From contig NZ_PRLD01000012.1 of assembly GCF_003287405.1 (NCBI RefSeq), positions 24,930 through 88,929 of the forward strand: a stretch of 64,000 nt of DNA. Reading direction: 5' to 3'. The stretch comes from Faecalibacterium prausnitzii (GTDB lineage Bacteria; Bacillota; Clostridia; Oscillospirales; Ruminococcaceae). The notes under the pieces were generated by a model. It was not told the DNA's origin, made no database searches, and worked only from the letters and a program-made list of their open reading frames with translations. A program made the translations under genes and the position numbers. Positions 7,876-17,175 of this stretch are shown here, in pieces (the stretch's first letter is position 1; every line of letters begins with the position of its first letter).

Positions 7876-8742
7876 TTATTTTTTCAGGATCAGGCAGGGC
7901 AGAGGGGCAGTTTCGGCCCAATTGGCAAAATCACACACCAGAACGGTGAAACTTTTCAGTGGAAGTGCCCGCAGAAAACGCAGCACCGCCTGTTTTTCGT
8001 CCGAGCCGATGACCGCCCCGCTGTACAGGATGGCACTCACGATGCCGCCGGGGCGCACCGCCTGCAGCGCCGCCTGCAAGGCGGGGATGCTGCTCTGCGC
8101 GGTGGAGAACACCCCGTGGTCCGCCCCCGGCAGCCAGCCAAAGTTGAACATGACTGCATCGGCAGTGCCGGGCTGCACATACTGTAATAAGTCGGCGTGG
8201 CTGCCGCAGATGAGCTTGTACCGGTCGGCGGGCACATTTGCCTGTTCCAGCCGGGCGCGGGTGGAGCGGATGGCTTCGGGCTGCACGTCAAAGGCCAGCA
8301 CCCGCCCGGCGGGGGCGGTCAGATTGCACAGAAAGGCGGTGTCGCCGCCGTTGCCGCAGGTGGCGTCCACGCACAGCTGCGGGTGCACCAGCCGGGCGGC
8401 TAAAAAGTCCTGCACGAACTTGACCGCCGTTAAATCCGGGGTGCGGCGGCGCACCAGCTGCCCGCCCTCGGCGGCAAAGCCGAATTTGCCCCAGAAGGCA
8501 AGCTCGGCGGCGTTTTCCGGCAGCGGGGCGGTAAAAACGGTGGCGGTTTCCCGGTCATAACCGCCAAAGCTGCGCAATACTTCTTTTAACAGGTAGGAAC
8601 CGTAGCCCTTGCGCCGCCACCGGGGCAGGATGCACAGGGCGGCAAGCTGTGCGCCCTTGGGGGCGGGGGAGAGGGTGCACTCTCCGATGCAGTCCTTTTC
8701 TTTATACAGGGCAAACCCCTGTTCGGTGCGGCGCAGTTCCAT
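7876..8742 (-). CDS. mnmM: GNAT acetyltransferase fused to an MnmM (YtqB)-type tRNA methyltransferase
   Basis: 288 aa. The start at 8742 is set by AAGGAGG 8 bases upstream and a promoter just beyond; the frame extends to 8868 without a site. Residues 1 to about 105 match GNAT (LCILPRWRRKGYGSYLLKEVL, the acetyl-CoA loop). The rest is a class I SAM-dependent methyltransferase with motif I DATCGNGGDTAFL and the family-specific FNFGWLPGADH. YtqB-type enzymes methylate nm5s2U at wobble position 34 of tRNA. The fusion suggests linked modification of the same nucleotide or tRNA, but this is inference. The GNAT substrate is unknown. Confidence 0.82.
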   Translation of the reverse strand: MELRRTEQGFALYKEKDCIGECTLSPAPKGAQLAALCILPRWRRKGYGSYLLKEVLRSFGGYDRETATVFTAPLPENAAELAFWGKFGFAAEGGQLVRRRTPDLTAVKFVQDFLAARLVHPQLCVDATCGNGGDTAFLCNLTAPAGRVLAFDVQPEAIRSTRARLEQANVPADRYKLICGSHADLLQYVQPGTADAVMFNFGWLPGADHGVFSTAQSSIPALQAALQAVRPGGIVSAILYSGAVIGSDEKQAVLRFLRALPLKSFTVLVCDFANWAETAPLPCLILKK

Positions 8743-8779
8743 AAAAAGCTCCTCCTTGACGGGCCAATATTCTTCCCTT

Positions 8780-8808
8780 ACAATAGCAAGCGGCGGCGCA
8801 GCTGTCAA
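8780..8808 (-). promoter_or_regulatory. Promoter of the GNAT-mnmM gene
   Basis: On the minus strand: TTGACA, 17 bp, TATTGT. It lies just upstream of the chosen start and inside the longer alternative reading frame, so it argues for the short form. Confidence 0.8.
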
Positions 8809-8946
8809 GGGCAGAAAAGCAGGACCGCATTTCACATATTCTTCACGGCGCAAGCGATTGATTTTCACATTTGACGGTTACAATAGGGACAGTTCAAAGG
8901 AACAGATGTCCCTGCGGACCGGCCTTTGAGGGAAGGATGTAGTAAC

Positions 8947-10332
8947 ATGGAAAACGAGAACAAGTGGGAATACGATTATTCCGCTTCCAATAACGAGACC
9001 GGCTACCCCAACGTGGGCAGCAGCGGCATGAACACGGCAAACCAGTATAACGAGCCGGAAGCACAGCCCGTGCGCCCGGCGTATACCGCCCCGGCAGACG
9101 GCGGCAGCGTGCCGCCCACCCCGCCGGAGCAGCCGCAGTACAGCGCCCCGCAGCAGCCGGAAAAGCCCCGCCGCAAAAAGAAGAAGTTCAATGGCGGAAA
9201 GCTGGTGCGCAGCGCCGTGGCGCTGGTGCTGGCAGCTGCCATGGGCTTTGCGGGCGGCTTTGTGGGTGCAAAATACGGCGGCGGCAGCAAGGTGGTCATC
9301 CAGCAGGTGGAGCGCCCTGCCAGCTCTGACAGCAGCACCGACAGCACCGGCAATTCCATCAGCGCCACCAGCGGCACCGGCCTGAGCACCGCACAGGTGG
9401 CAGAGCTGGTCAGCCCCAGCGTGGTGGTCATCACCACCGAGCAGGTGGTCTACTCCCAGTGGTCATGGTACGGCCAGAGTCAGGTGGAGAGCGGCGCGGG
9501 CAGCGGCGTCATCATCAGCTCGGATGGTTATATCCTCACCTGCGCCCATGTGGTGAGCGGCGCTTCCAACATCACTGTGAGCATCGGCGACAAGGATTAC
9601 CCCGCTACGCTGGTGGGCGAGGATACCACCAGTGATATCGCCGTGGTGAAGGTCGACGCCACCGGCCTGACCCCCGCCACCGTGGGTGACAGCGATAACC
9701 TGAAGGTGGGCGAAAGCGTCATGGCCGTGGGCAACCCCTTGGGTGAGCTGGGCGGCACCGTGACCAGCGGCATCGTCAGCGCCCTGAACCGCAGCGTCAG
9801 CATTCAGGGTTCCAGCTCTGTCAACACTATGTCCCTGATCCAGATGGATGCCTCCGTCAGCCCCGGCAACTCCGGCGGCGGCCTGTTCAACATGAACGGC
9901 GAGCTGGTGGGCATCGTCAATGCAAAGTCCTCCGACAGCGATGCCGAGGGTCTGGGCTTTGCCATCCCGGTAAATGACGCCGTCAAGGTGGCGCAGGAGC
10001 TGCTGGAAAACGGCTATGTGACCGGGCGTCCCTATCTGGGCATCAGCTACTATGCCGTGACCGACGCCCAGACCGCCGCCCAGCTGGGCGTGAACGCCTA
10101 CGGTGTCTACATCGTGGAAGTGGTCAAGGGCGGCCCTGCCGACAAGGCGGGCCTGCAGGCCGGTGACCGCATCGTGAGCGTAGACGGCAGCGAGGTTGCC
10201 ACCCAGAGCGACCTTGGCACCCTGATGCAGGACCACAAGGCCGGCGACACCATCGAGATCACCGTGGCACGCGGCGGTCAGATGCAGACCGTCACCGTCA
10301 CCCTTGGCGAAAAGGGCGCAGAGAATAACTGA
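8947..10332 (+). CDS. HtrA/DegP-type membrane-anchored serine protease with PDZ domain
   Basis: Envelope quality-control protease, 461 aa. The cytoplasmic N-terminus is rich in Pro, Gln and Asn (1-75), followed by a basic stretch RRKKKK and one membrane span (about 86-108). The trypsin-like domain has H201 (TCAHVV), D230 (TSDIAVV) and S309 (PGNSGG). One PDZ domain occupies about 355-455, starting at YLGISYY. The architecture is that of Gram-positive HtrA. A divergent gene lies upstream. A possible promoter (TTGATT ... TACAAT, 15-bp gap, 8858-8884) is less than ideal. Confidence 0.93.
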   Translation: MENENKWEYDYSASNNETGYPNVGSSGMNTANQYNEPEAQPVRPAYTAPADGGSVPPTPPEQPQYSAPQQPEKPRRKKKKFNGGKLVRSAVALVLAAAMGFAGGFVGAKYGGGSKVVIQQVERPASSDSSTDSTGNSISATSGTGLSTAQVAELVSPSVVVITTEQVVYSQWSWYGQSQVESGAGSGVIISSDGYILTCAHVVSGASNITVSIGDKDYPATLVGEDTTSDIAVVKVDATGLTPATVGDSDNLKVGESVMAVGNPLGELGGTVTSGIVSALNRSVSIQGSSSVNTMSLIQMDASVSPGNSGGGLFNMNGELVGIVNAKSSDSDAEGLGFAIPVNDAVKVAQELLENGYVTGRPYLGISYYAVTDAQTAAQLGVNAYGVYIVEVVKGGPADKAGLQAGDRIVSVDGSEVATQSDLGTLMQDHKAGDTIEITVARGGQMQTVTVTLGEKGAENN

Positions 10333-10339
10333 AAATAGT

Positions 10340-10378
10340 AAAAAGGCTGCTGCACGGAATGTGCAGCAGCCTTTTTTG
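10340..10378 (+). terminator. Terminator after the HtrA gene
   Basis: AAAAGGCTGCTGCAC pairs with GTGCAGCAGCCTTTTTT. Confidence 0.93.
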
Positions 10379-10387
10379 GTTGTGGGA

Positions 10388-10541
10388 AAAACTCCCCCAG
10401 TCGCCTACGGCGACAGCCCCCTCTGGGATGGGGCCTTTGGCATAACGGTAAACTTTCCGGCTAAAGTGCAAAGCTTCCGGGCGCGCCAGAGGCTCCCTCT
10501 CCGAGGGAGCTGGCAAAACCGTCAGGTTTTGACTGAGGGAG
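10388..10541. repeat. Dispersed palindromic intergenic repeat (copy 2, variant)
   Basis: The ends are AACTCCCCCAGTC and GACTGAGGGAGTT, inverted. Internal blocks (GGCATAACGGTAAACTTTCCGGC, GCGCCAGAGGCTCCCTCT) match the other copies. It fills the gap between two converging genes. Confidence 0.8.
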
Positions 10542-10553
10542 TTCGTTCTTTAT

Positions 10554-12521
10554 TTACACCGCACCAAAAACAGTCGCGCTGTACGGCGCAAGGGGGGCTT
10601 TGTTTGTAAAAACGCGGCTTGCCCCCCGCCACAGGCTGGAAGAAGTGCCGTCGCTCAGTAGCTTCCACTGCCCGGCGGGCAGGGGAACGGTGCAGGCGGT
10701 TTCGGTGGGGTTATAAAAGACGCACAAAGCGCTCCACGCCGCGCCGTCTCCCCAGACGGCGGGCAGTGTCCAGCCCACCAGCGGCTGCTCCAGTGCAAAG
10801 AACTGCAAGGCCTCCGGGGCGTGACGGTCGGTGCTGCCCAGCCGGGGAAAGGCTGCCCGCAGCGCCAGAAGCCCCCGGTAGTAGTCCACAAGGGCGTGGT
10901 ACTGCTCGGCGCGGTTCCAGTCCAGACGGTTCAGGGCGGGGGAGGAGCGGTAGCTGTTGCCCACGCCCTTTTTGGTGCGGGCGAACTCCTCGCCTGCCTG
11001 CATGAAGGGCAGGCCGAAGCTGGTCAGGTAGATACCCGCCGCCAGCCGGTTCTGTGCCAGCGCCACGGTGTCCCGGGCGGTGAACTCCGGCTTTTCGTAC
11101 CGGACGCAGAGCAGCTTGTCCCACAGGGTAAAGTTGTCGTGGGTGGAAACGTAGCTCACGATCTGGCTGGGCGCGTGGGGCGGCAGACGGTCGCTGCGGC
11201 ACCATGCCGCCACCGCTGCGCCGATATCCCAGAAGCTGCCGGGCTTGCCCTCCACATAGCCCGGCTCCCGGGCATCGAAGCAGCCGCCCTTGATGGCGTC
11301 CCGGGTGTCATCGCAGAAGATGCCCACCCGCTCGTTGAGCATGGCAAGGTTCGCTTTGTTGGCTTCGTACCGGTGCAGCTGGCTGGCACCGCCCTGCCAC
11401 GGCTCGCCGTACAGCAGGATGTCCCGCCCGCCGGGCAGGCTGTCCAGCGCAGCGCGCACCGCATTGATGCTCTCGGCATCGTACAGACCCATCAGGTCGA
11501 ACCGGAAGCCGTCGATGTGGTACTCCTTCGCCCAGTAGAGGATGGAGTCGATGAGGTACCGCCGCGCCATGGGGCGCTCGCTGGCAAACTCGTTGCCGCA
11601 GCCGCTGCCGTTGGAAAAGCTGCCGTCCGCATTCTGCCGGAAAAAGTAATAGGGCACGGTATTGTTCAGGGGATTTTCGGTACGGTAGGTGTGGTTATAC
11701 ACCACGTCCATCACCACCCCGATGCCCGCCGCATGGAGGGCGGCGATCATCTCCCGGCACTCCCGGATGCGCACCTCGCCCCGGGTGGGGTCGGTGGAGT
11801 AGCTGCCCTCCGGCACGTTGAAGTTGGTGGGGTCGTAGCCCCAGTTATACTGCCGCAGCAAGGGCTTTGCTTCGTCCACGCTGCCAAAATCGAAAATGGG
11901 CATCAGCTGGACGTATTTTACCCCCAGCCGCTTGAGGTAGTTCAGGCAGGTGGGGTGGATGCCATCGCCGTGCAATGTGGTGCCCTGCTGGGTAAAGGCC
12001 ATATATTTACCCCGCCACGCCGGGCGCACCCCGCTGGCGGCATCCTGCGAGAAGTCCCGCACGCTCACCTCCCACACGGCGCGCTGCGCCGGGGGGATAA
12101 CGGGGCGCACATCCCGCTCCCACCCGGAGGGCGCGGTGCGGGCAAGATCTACGATCATGCTGCGGACGCCGTTTACCCCCACCGCCCGGGCGTAGGGGTC
12201 GCCGGTCTCGCGGGTGATGCCGTTTACGGTAACGGCAAAGGTGTAGTAGCGGCCGTGCTGCTCCCCGGGCAGCCAGATGCTCCACACCCCATGCGCCCCG
12301 CGCACAAGGGGCTCTGTGCCCAGCACGGCGCCGCCGTCTCCCTTGTGGTATAAGGTCACGGTAACTGCTTCGGCGGTGGGTGCCCACAGCCGCAGACAGG
12401 TGCCGCCGGGGGCGTAGTCCGGCCCAAGAGGGCCAGTATAGTAGTTTTCGCGGTGGAAGGGTACGTTTTCAAACAGTGTTTTCCACTGGGCAGGCGTTTT
12501 TGCGGCCATGGTCAGCTTCAT
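10554..12521 (-). CDS. pulA: Type I pullulanase
   Basis: Hydrolyses alpha-1,6 branches of pullulan, glycogen or starch. 655 aa with no signal peptide, so it is probably intracellular and acts on imported dextrins or stored glycogen. An N-terminal CBM48-like domain (about 35-110) precedes the GH13 barrel. The type I signature YNWGYDP is at 225-231. The catalytic residues are D342 (DGFRFD), E373 (LLYGEPW) and D462 (VSTHDN). The start is uncertain: AAGAAGGA abuts the ATG at 12521, while an ATG at 12509 has a site 12 bases away. Confidence 0.93.
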   Translation of the reverse strand: MKLTMAAKTPAQWKTLFENVPFHRENYYTGPLGPDYAPGGTCLRLWAPTAEAVTVTLYHKGDGGAVLGTEPLVRGAHGVWSIWLPGEQHGRYYTFAVTVNGITRETGDPYARAVGVNGVRSMIVDLARTAPSGWERDVRPVIPPAQRAVWEVSVRDFSQDAASGVRPAWRGKYMAFTQQGTTLHGDGIHPTCLNYLKRLGVKYVQLMPIFDFGSVDEAKPLLRQYNWGYDPTNFNVPEGSYSTDPTRGEVRIRECREMIAALHAAGIGVVMDVVYNHTYRTENPLNNTVPYYFFRQNADGSFSNGSGCGNEFASERPMARRYLIDSILYWAKEYHIDGFRFDLMGLYDAESINAVRAALDSLPGGRDILLYGEPWQGGASQLHRYEANKANLAMLNERVGIFCDDTRDAIKGGCFDAREPGYVEGKPGSFWDIGAAVAAWCRSDRLPPHAPSQIVSYVSTHDNFTLWDKLLCVRYEKPEFTARDTVALAQNRLAAGIYLTSFGLPFMQAGEEFARTKKGVGNSYRSSPALNRLDWNRAEQYHALVDYYRGLLALRAAFPRLGSTDRHAPEALQFFALEQPLVGWTLPAVWGDGAAWSALCVFYNPTETACTVPLPAGQWKLLSDGTSSSLWRGASRVFTNKAPLAPYSATVFGAV

Positions 12522-12587
12522 TCCTTCTTGTAAGATTCATTATATTCAGTGTATCGGACAACGCGCTTTTTTTCAAGAGGGAATCCC

Positions 12588-12616
12588 TTGCAAAATGCCG
12601 CGCAGTTCACTATACT
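12588..12616 (+). promoter_or_regulatory. Promoter of the double-AAA ATPase gene
   Basis: TTGCAA (12588-12593), 17 bp, TATACT (12611-12616). It excludes the much longer upstream-extended frame as the real start. Confidence 0.78.
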
Positions 12617-12646
12617 GGAAGAAAAACACCGATGGAGGGCAGCACC

Positions 12647-14698
12647 ATGGCATATACCGATGATTGGGAAAGCTTGATGAACGGCGTGTTCGGCGCGGGC
12701 GGCAAACTGAAGTTCGGCGGCGCACAGCCGCAGCCGGAAAAGCCGCAGCCCAAAAAACCGGCGGGCAGCGGCCTGCCGGATCTGAATGCGGCGCTGCTGG
12801 AACAGCAAAAGCAGCTGGACGAAATGCTCAAGCAGCAGAACGCCCGGCTGAAAGCGCAGGATGCCGGGGTGCAGACGGCGCTGGAGGACAGCCGCCAGAT
12901 GCTGCGGGATATGGAAGCAGACGGCTTGCTGGCCAAGGGCACGGCGGACACAAAGCCGGAGCAGCTGGGCAGCTTTGAGGGCCTTGCCGCCGAGGTAAAA
13001 AAGACTGTCCTTGGGCAGGATGCCTTTGTGGACAGCGTGGTGCGGGCAATGCGCCGCCCCTTTGTGCTGGGCACCGAGGGCGCAGCCGCCCACAACGTGA
13101 TCCTGCTGTGGGGCGCACCGGGCACGGGACGGCACTTTGCGCTGGCAGAGACTGCCCGCATCATGGCGGCGCGGGGGCTTTTGCAGAGCGACCGGATGGC
13201 GGTGATGGATCTCGCACTCTACCCCGACCCCGGCGCGGAAAAGCTGTTTTTGCAGGACTTGTACGCTGCGCTGCACGCCCCGGGCGAGATCGTGGTGTTC
13301 GAGCACTACGAGAGCTGCCACCCCGGCTTTCTGCGCATCCTCTCCGACCTCGCGGTCAAGGGCAGTGCGCCTTTGTCCAGCCGGTATCTGGTCAACAAGG
13401 AGGGCATTCTGGTGGAAGCCGGCACGGCGCTTGCCCCCGGTGCAGTGAGCCGCATCGACCCCTGCGGCAAGTACCTGATCTTCTTCTCCCGCAAGGGACG
13501 GGAAGCGCTGGCAGATAAATTCGGCGCGTCCTTTGTGGCGGCGGTAGGGGATGTGTGCCAGACCGCCCCCTTCACCCCGGAAGCACTCGCCGCGCTGGCG
13601 GCGCAGCAGCTGAACGCGCTGGCGCAGCGGGTGCACAGCCGTCTGGGGCTGACCCTCACCGCCGGGGCGGAGGTGCGGGACTATGTGGCAGCGCAGTGCT
13701 CCAAGGAAAAGGGCGCAGAGGGGCTGGCAGACTGCTGTGAGCGCATTTTCCGCGCCCTGAGCGAGTATTGTTTGCAGACCGATGCAAAGCTGTCCGGCAC
13801 GGTGGCGCTGACCGCCGCGCCCGAAGGGCTGCAATTTGCGCTGAACGGCGCTGCGCCCGCAGACCTGTTCAGCCTGCTGCCGGCGGCCTACACCGGCGCG
13901 GTGGAGCAGATCCGCGCCGAACTGGATGCGCTGGTGGGGCTTGCCCCGGTCAAGGAGTATGTGTTCGGGCTGGCAGACAATTTACAGGTACAGCAGCGCC
14001 GCGCGGCGGCGGGCTTCAAGACCGCAAGCCTGTCCATGCACATGATCTTTACCGGCAACCCCGGCACCGGCAAGACCACCATTGCCCGGCTGGTGGCAAA
14101 GTACCTCAAGGCCATCGGCGCGCTGGGGGGCGGGCAGCTGGTGGAGGTGACCCGCGCCGACCTTGTGGGGCGCTACACCGGGCACACCGCCCCGCTGACC
14201 AACAGCGTCATCGAGAGCGCACTGGGGGGCGTTTTGTTCATCGACGAAGCGTACAGTCTGTACCGCGGCGAGCAGGACAGTTTTGGGCTGGAAGCCATCG
14301 ACACCCTTGTAAAGGGCATGGAGGATCACCGGGACGAGCTGGTGGTCATCCTTGCGGGCTACACCAAGGAGATGGAGGTGTTCCTCACCGCCAACAGCGG
14401 CCTTGCCAGCCGCTTCCCCAACAAGATCGAGTTCCCGGACTATACGGCGGACGAGCTGCTGGACATCACCGCCGTGCTGGCAAAGGGCAAGGGCTACCGC
14501 CTTGCCGAGAGCTGCACCTTCCCGCTGCTGGGGTACTACAAGCGCCGTCAGGCGCTGGACAGCCGCACCGCCGGCAATGGCCGTCTGGCGCGCAACACGC
14601 TGGAAAAGGCCATCTTCAACCAGAGCCGCCGCCTTGTGGCTGAGCCTGCCGCAGAGCTTGACCTCATCCAGCCCAGCGATCTGGAATTTGAAGAATAA
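12647..14698 (+). CDS. AAA+ ATPase with two AAA modules, C-terminal CbxX/CfxQ (SpoVK-like) type
   Basis: 683 aa. The start at 12647 has GGAGG 8 bases upstream. The N-terminal about 110 residues are low-complexity, with a Gln-rich coiled coil. The first AAA module contains GAPGTGRH in place of Walker A, with Arg where the essential Lys should be, and VVFEHYES as a poor Walker B. The second module is intact: GNPGTGKTT, VLFIDEAYSLY and the sensor/arginine-finger region GLASRFPNKIEF. CbxX-type ATPases remodel partner proteins; no partner is encoded next to it. The first module probably has a structural role. Confidence 0.85.
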   Translation: MAYTDDWESLMNGVFGAGGKLKFGGAQPQPEKPQPKKPAGSGLPDLNAALLEQQKQLDEMLKQQNARLKAQDAGVQTALEDSRQMLRDMEADGLLAKGTADTKPEQLGSFEGLAAEVKKTVLGQDAFVDSVVRAMRRPFVLGTEGAAAHNVILLWGAPGTGRHFALAETARIMAARGLLQSDRMAVMDLALYPDPGAEKLFLQDLYAALHAPGEIVVFEHYESCHPGFLRILSDLAVKGSAPLSSRYLVNKEGILVEAGTALAPGAVSRIDPCGKYLIFFSRKGREALADKFGASFVAAVGDVCQTAPFTPEALAALAAQQLNALAQRVHSRLGLTLTAGAEVRDYVAAQCSKEKGAEGLADCCERIFRALSEYCLQTDAKLSGTVALTAAPEGLQFALNGAAPADLFSLLPAAYTGAVEQIRAELDALVGLAPVKEYVFGLADNLQVQQRRAAAGFKTASLSMHMIFTGNPGTGKTTIARLVAKYLKAIGALGGGQLVEVTRADLVGRYTGHTAPLTNSVIESALGGVLFIDEAYSLYRGEQDSFGLEAIDTLVKGMEDHRDELVVILAGYTKEMEVFLTANSGLASRFPNKIEFPDYTADELLDITAVLAKGKGYRLAESCTFPLLGYYKRRQALDSRTAGNGRLARNTLEKAIFNQSRRLVAEPAAELDLIQPSDLEFEE

Positions 14699-14701
14699 AG
14701 A

Positions 14702-14747
14702 AAACACCATGCCGGACAGCCTGCGGGCTGTCCGGCATGATGTTTTT
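14702..14747. terminator. Bidirectional terminator
   Basis: CATGCCGGACAGC and GCTGTCCGGCATG form a 13-bp stem with A and T tracts on both sides. It serves two converging genes. Confidence 0.9.
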
Positions 14748-14751
14748 ACGG

Positions 14752-15405
14752 TCAGAACCTTTCGTTCTGCAACCCGTCCAATACTTCGTACAAATCGCGG
14801 CACTCGGCGGTGTACAGACGGCGCATCTCGTCATCGGCGGGGGCCATGTCCGGCACCATCACGGTGACAAAGTGCCCGGCGGCACCGGCGCGCACGCCGT
14901 TGTAGCTGTCCTCCAGCACAAGGGTGCGGCCGGGCACAGTGCCCAGCGCTTCCGCTGCCCGCAGAAAGATCTCCGGGTCGGGTTTGGAAGCCGAGAACTG
15001 CTCGCCGGAGACAATCACCTTAAAATAGTGGGTCAGACCCCAGCCGTCCAAATGATGCCGGATAGACGCCATCCGGCTGGAGGAAGCCACCGCCATGGGG
15101 ATGTGCTGCGCGTCCAGCCATGTCAGAATTTCGTCCAGTCCGGGCTTTTTGGGCGGCGGTGCCTGAAACGCCTTTTCCGCCTGTGCGTGCAGCGCCTCGA
15201 TGATAGCATCCGTGTCGCAGTTTTCCCCGTAGAAGCGGCGCAGCACCGCCCGCATGGTGTCCCCTGCCGTGCCGCGGGCGGCAACGTCCAGCCCTTCCTT
15301 ATAAGAAAGCCCAAGGGTGGCCAGTGCCGGCTCCCACAGGGTCGCCCACACCCGCTCGGTGTCAAACATCAGGCCGTCCATATCAAAAATAACGCTGTCG
15401 ATCAT
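14752..15405 (-). CDS. HAD-superfamily hydrolase, beta-phosphoglucomutase/phosphatase-like
   Basis: 217 aa, cytoplasmic. Motif I is FDMDGLMFDTE with the nucleophile Asp and acid/base Asp. Motif II is the Ser in AVASSSRM, and motif III/IV lies around SKPDPEIFLRAAE and LVLEDSYNGVRA. The alpha-helical cap inserted after motif I is of the phosphoglucomutase/phosphonatase type. The substrate is not determined. AAGGAG is 9 bases upstream of the start. Confidence 0.88.
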   Translation of the reverse strand: MIDSVIFDMDGLMFDTERVWATLWEPALATLGLSYKEGLDVAARGTAGDTMRAVLRRFYGENCDTDAIIEALHAQAEKAFQAPPPKKPGLDEILTWLDAQHIPMAVASSSRMASIRHHLDGWGLTHYFKVIVSGEQFSASKPDPEIFLRAAEALGTVPGRTLVLEDSYNGVRAGAAGHFVTVMVPDMAPADDEMRRLYTAECRDLYEVLDGLQNERF

Positions 15406-15556
15406 GGCAGTATGCTCCTTCCATAGAAAAGCGGGGCTGTGCTCCGCAAAAGTGCTCTGTGCCCCTATTGTACCATAGATTTGGCAGTTTGCACACCACT
15501 GTGCTCATAATTTGGTGCAACTTACCGGGTGGAAAGATGAAACATTTTGTGATTCC

Positions 15557-15584
15557 TTGCAAAACCGGCTGGGAATATTATAAT
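15557..15584 (+). promoter_or_regulatory. Promoter of ilvE
   Basis: TTGCAA (15557-15562), 16 bp, TATAAT (15579-15584). The leader of about 65 bases shows no T-box or obvious attenuator. Confidence 0.8.
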
Positions 15585-15657
15585 AGAAACCAACATTTGT
15601 GTCATAAAGCGCCGGAAATCGTGCGCACGCGCATAAAAGGAAAGAGGGAAACTCACT

Positions 15658-16737
15658 ATGTTGGATATCAAGATCACCCGCACGGCTGCGCCCAAGGCAA
15701 AGCCCACCGATGAGACGAAGCTCGGCTTCGGCAAAAAGTTCTCCGACCATATGTTCGTCATGGATTACACCGAGGGCGAGGGCTGGCACGATGCCCGCAT
15801 CGTTCCCTACGGCCCCTTTGAGCTGGACCCCGCTACCGTGGTGTTCCACTACGCACAGGAGATCTTTGAGGGCATGAAGGCCTACCGCACCGCCGATGAC
15901 ACCGTGCAGCTGTTCCGCCCGGACTGCAACGCCAAGCGTTTTCAGGATTCTGCCGACCGTCTGTGCATCCCCAAGATCCCGGTAGAGGACTACATTCAGG
16001 CCGTTGAGACTCTGGTGGATGTGGACCGCGACTGGGTGCCCCACACCGACGGCGCTTCCCTGTACATCCGTCCCTTCATCTTTGCCAATGATGTGGGTTT
16101 GGGCGTGCACGCTTCCAAGCACTATATCTTCTGCATCATCTGCGCTCCCTCCGGCGCTTACTACGCCGAGGGCATCAACCCCGTGCGCATCTACGTGGAG
16201 GACGAGTACATCCGCGCCGCCCCGGGTCTGACCGGCTTTACCAAGTGCGGCGGCAACTACGCCGCTTCCATCAAGGCCGGCGAGCTGGCCGAGGAGCAGG
16301 GCTACGCACAGGTGCTGTGGCTGGACGGCGTGGAGAAGAAGTACGTTGAAGAAGTGGGCAGCATGAACATCATGTTCAAGATCGACGGCAAGGTGTACAC
16401 CGCTGCTACCGTGGGCACCGTGCTGCCCGGCGTTACCCGCCGCAGCTGCATCGAGCTGCTGAAGGACTGGGGCTACGAGGTCGTTGAGGGCAAGATCGCC
16501 ATTGCCGACATCATGGCAGCTGCCCGCGAAGGCAAGCTGGAAGAGGTGTTCGGCACCGGTACTGCCGCTGTCGTCTCCCCCGTCAAGGAGCTGGTCTGGA
16601 AGGGCGAGCACGCCTTTATCGGCGACGGCAAGATCGGCCCTGTCACCCAGAAGCTGTACGACACCATGACCGGTATGCAGTGGGGCAAGCTGCCCGATAC
16701 CAAGGGCTGGATCGTGCCTGTGGAAAAGAAATATTGA
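15658..16737 (+). CDS. ilvE: Branched-chain amino acid aminotransferase
   Basis: PLP enzyme that exchanges the amino group between glutamate and the keto acids of Leu, Ile and Val. 359 aa, typical of the fold-type IV, long (BCAT II) group. The PLP lysine is in GFTKCGGNYAAS. Other conserved parts are YIRPFIFA, the turn VEEVGSMNIMF and the GVTRRSCIELLKDWG segment. It is alone between its own promoter and terminator. Confidence 0.95.
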   Translation: MLDIKITRTAAPKAKPTDETKLGFGKKFSDHMFVMDYTEGEGWHDARIVPYGPFELDPATVVFHYAQEIFEGMKAYRTADDTVQLFRPDCNAKRFQDSADRLCIPKIPVEDYIQAVETLVDVDRDWVPHTDGASLYIRPFIFANDVGLGVHASKHYIFCIICAPSGAYYAEGINPVRIYVEDEYIRAAPGLTGFTKCGGNYAASIKAGELAEEQGYAQVLWLDGVEKKYVEEVGSMNIMFKIDGKVYTAATVGTVLPGVTRRSCIELLKDWGYEVVEGKIAIADIMAAAREGKLEEVFGTGTAAVVSPVKELVWKGEHAFIGDGKIGPVTQKLYDTMTGMQWGKLPDTKGWIVPVEKKY

Positions 16738-16762
16738 GCCGCCTGTCACCCTACGGCTTTTT

Positions 16763-16804
16763 AAGGGACTGCTGCACACCGTCTGGGGCAACAGTCCCTT
16801 TTGC
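16763..16804 (+). terminator. Terminator after ilvE
   Basis: AAGGGACTG pairs with CAGTCCCTT, followed by TT. Confidence 0.75.
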
Positions 16805-16837
16805 ATCACCGCAGATGCCGTTTGCTGCTTTAGCTGG

Positions 16838-17153
16838 CTCGCCCTCTCAGGCGCTTACGCGCCAGCTCTCCCAAAGGGAGAGCCCTTGGCATGGCGGTGC
16901 AGTTTCCGGCTGAAGTGCAAAGTGTACGGTTTCGCCAGAGGTGGCACGGCGTAAGCCGTGACGGAGAGGGCGAGCACACCGACCACAGCGCCGTGCTTTC
17001 GCAGAAAGCGGCGCTGTAGATGCCGTTCACCGTCACGACCCCTCTCGTGAAAATGCGTTTGGAGCGGCCCGCAGGCCGCGACAAACGCGAAAATAAAATA
17101 ATTATTCCGCTATTTATGCGCAGAGCGAAGCGGAGCGCATTCTAAATCATCCC
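16838..17153. repeat. Dispersed palindromic intergenic repeat, long form (copy 3)
   Basis: The core at 16838-16974 is bounded by CTCGCCCTCTC and GAGAGGGCGAG. The tail at 16975-17153 matches the tail of copy 1 block by block but not base by base; stems are kept while arms differ. No gene is seen in 16738-17270. Confidence 0.85.
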
Positions 17154-17175
17154 GCCGCCCCTTTGCGCATAAAGA

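Noticed and set aside
8743..8868. 42-residue N-terminal extension of the GNAT-MnmM protein
   Set aside because: It spans the gene's own promoter and lacks a ribosome-binding site. The start at 8742 has both.
12380..12646. In-frame upstream extension of the double-AAA ATPase
   Set aside because: A promoter at 12588-12616 and a Shine-Dalgarno site at 12634 place the start at 12647.
15480..15657. T-box or leucine attenuator in front of ilvE
   Set aside because: No AGGGTGG antiterminator and no terminator pair; the promoter is too close to the gene.
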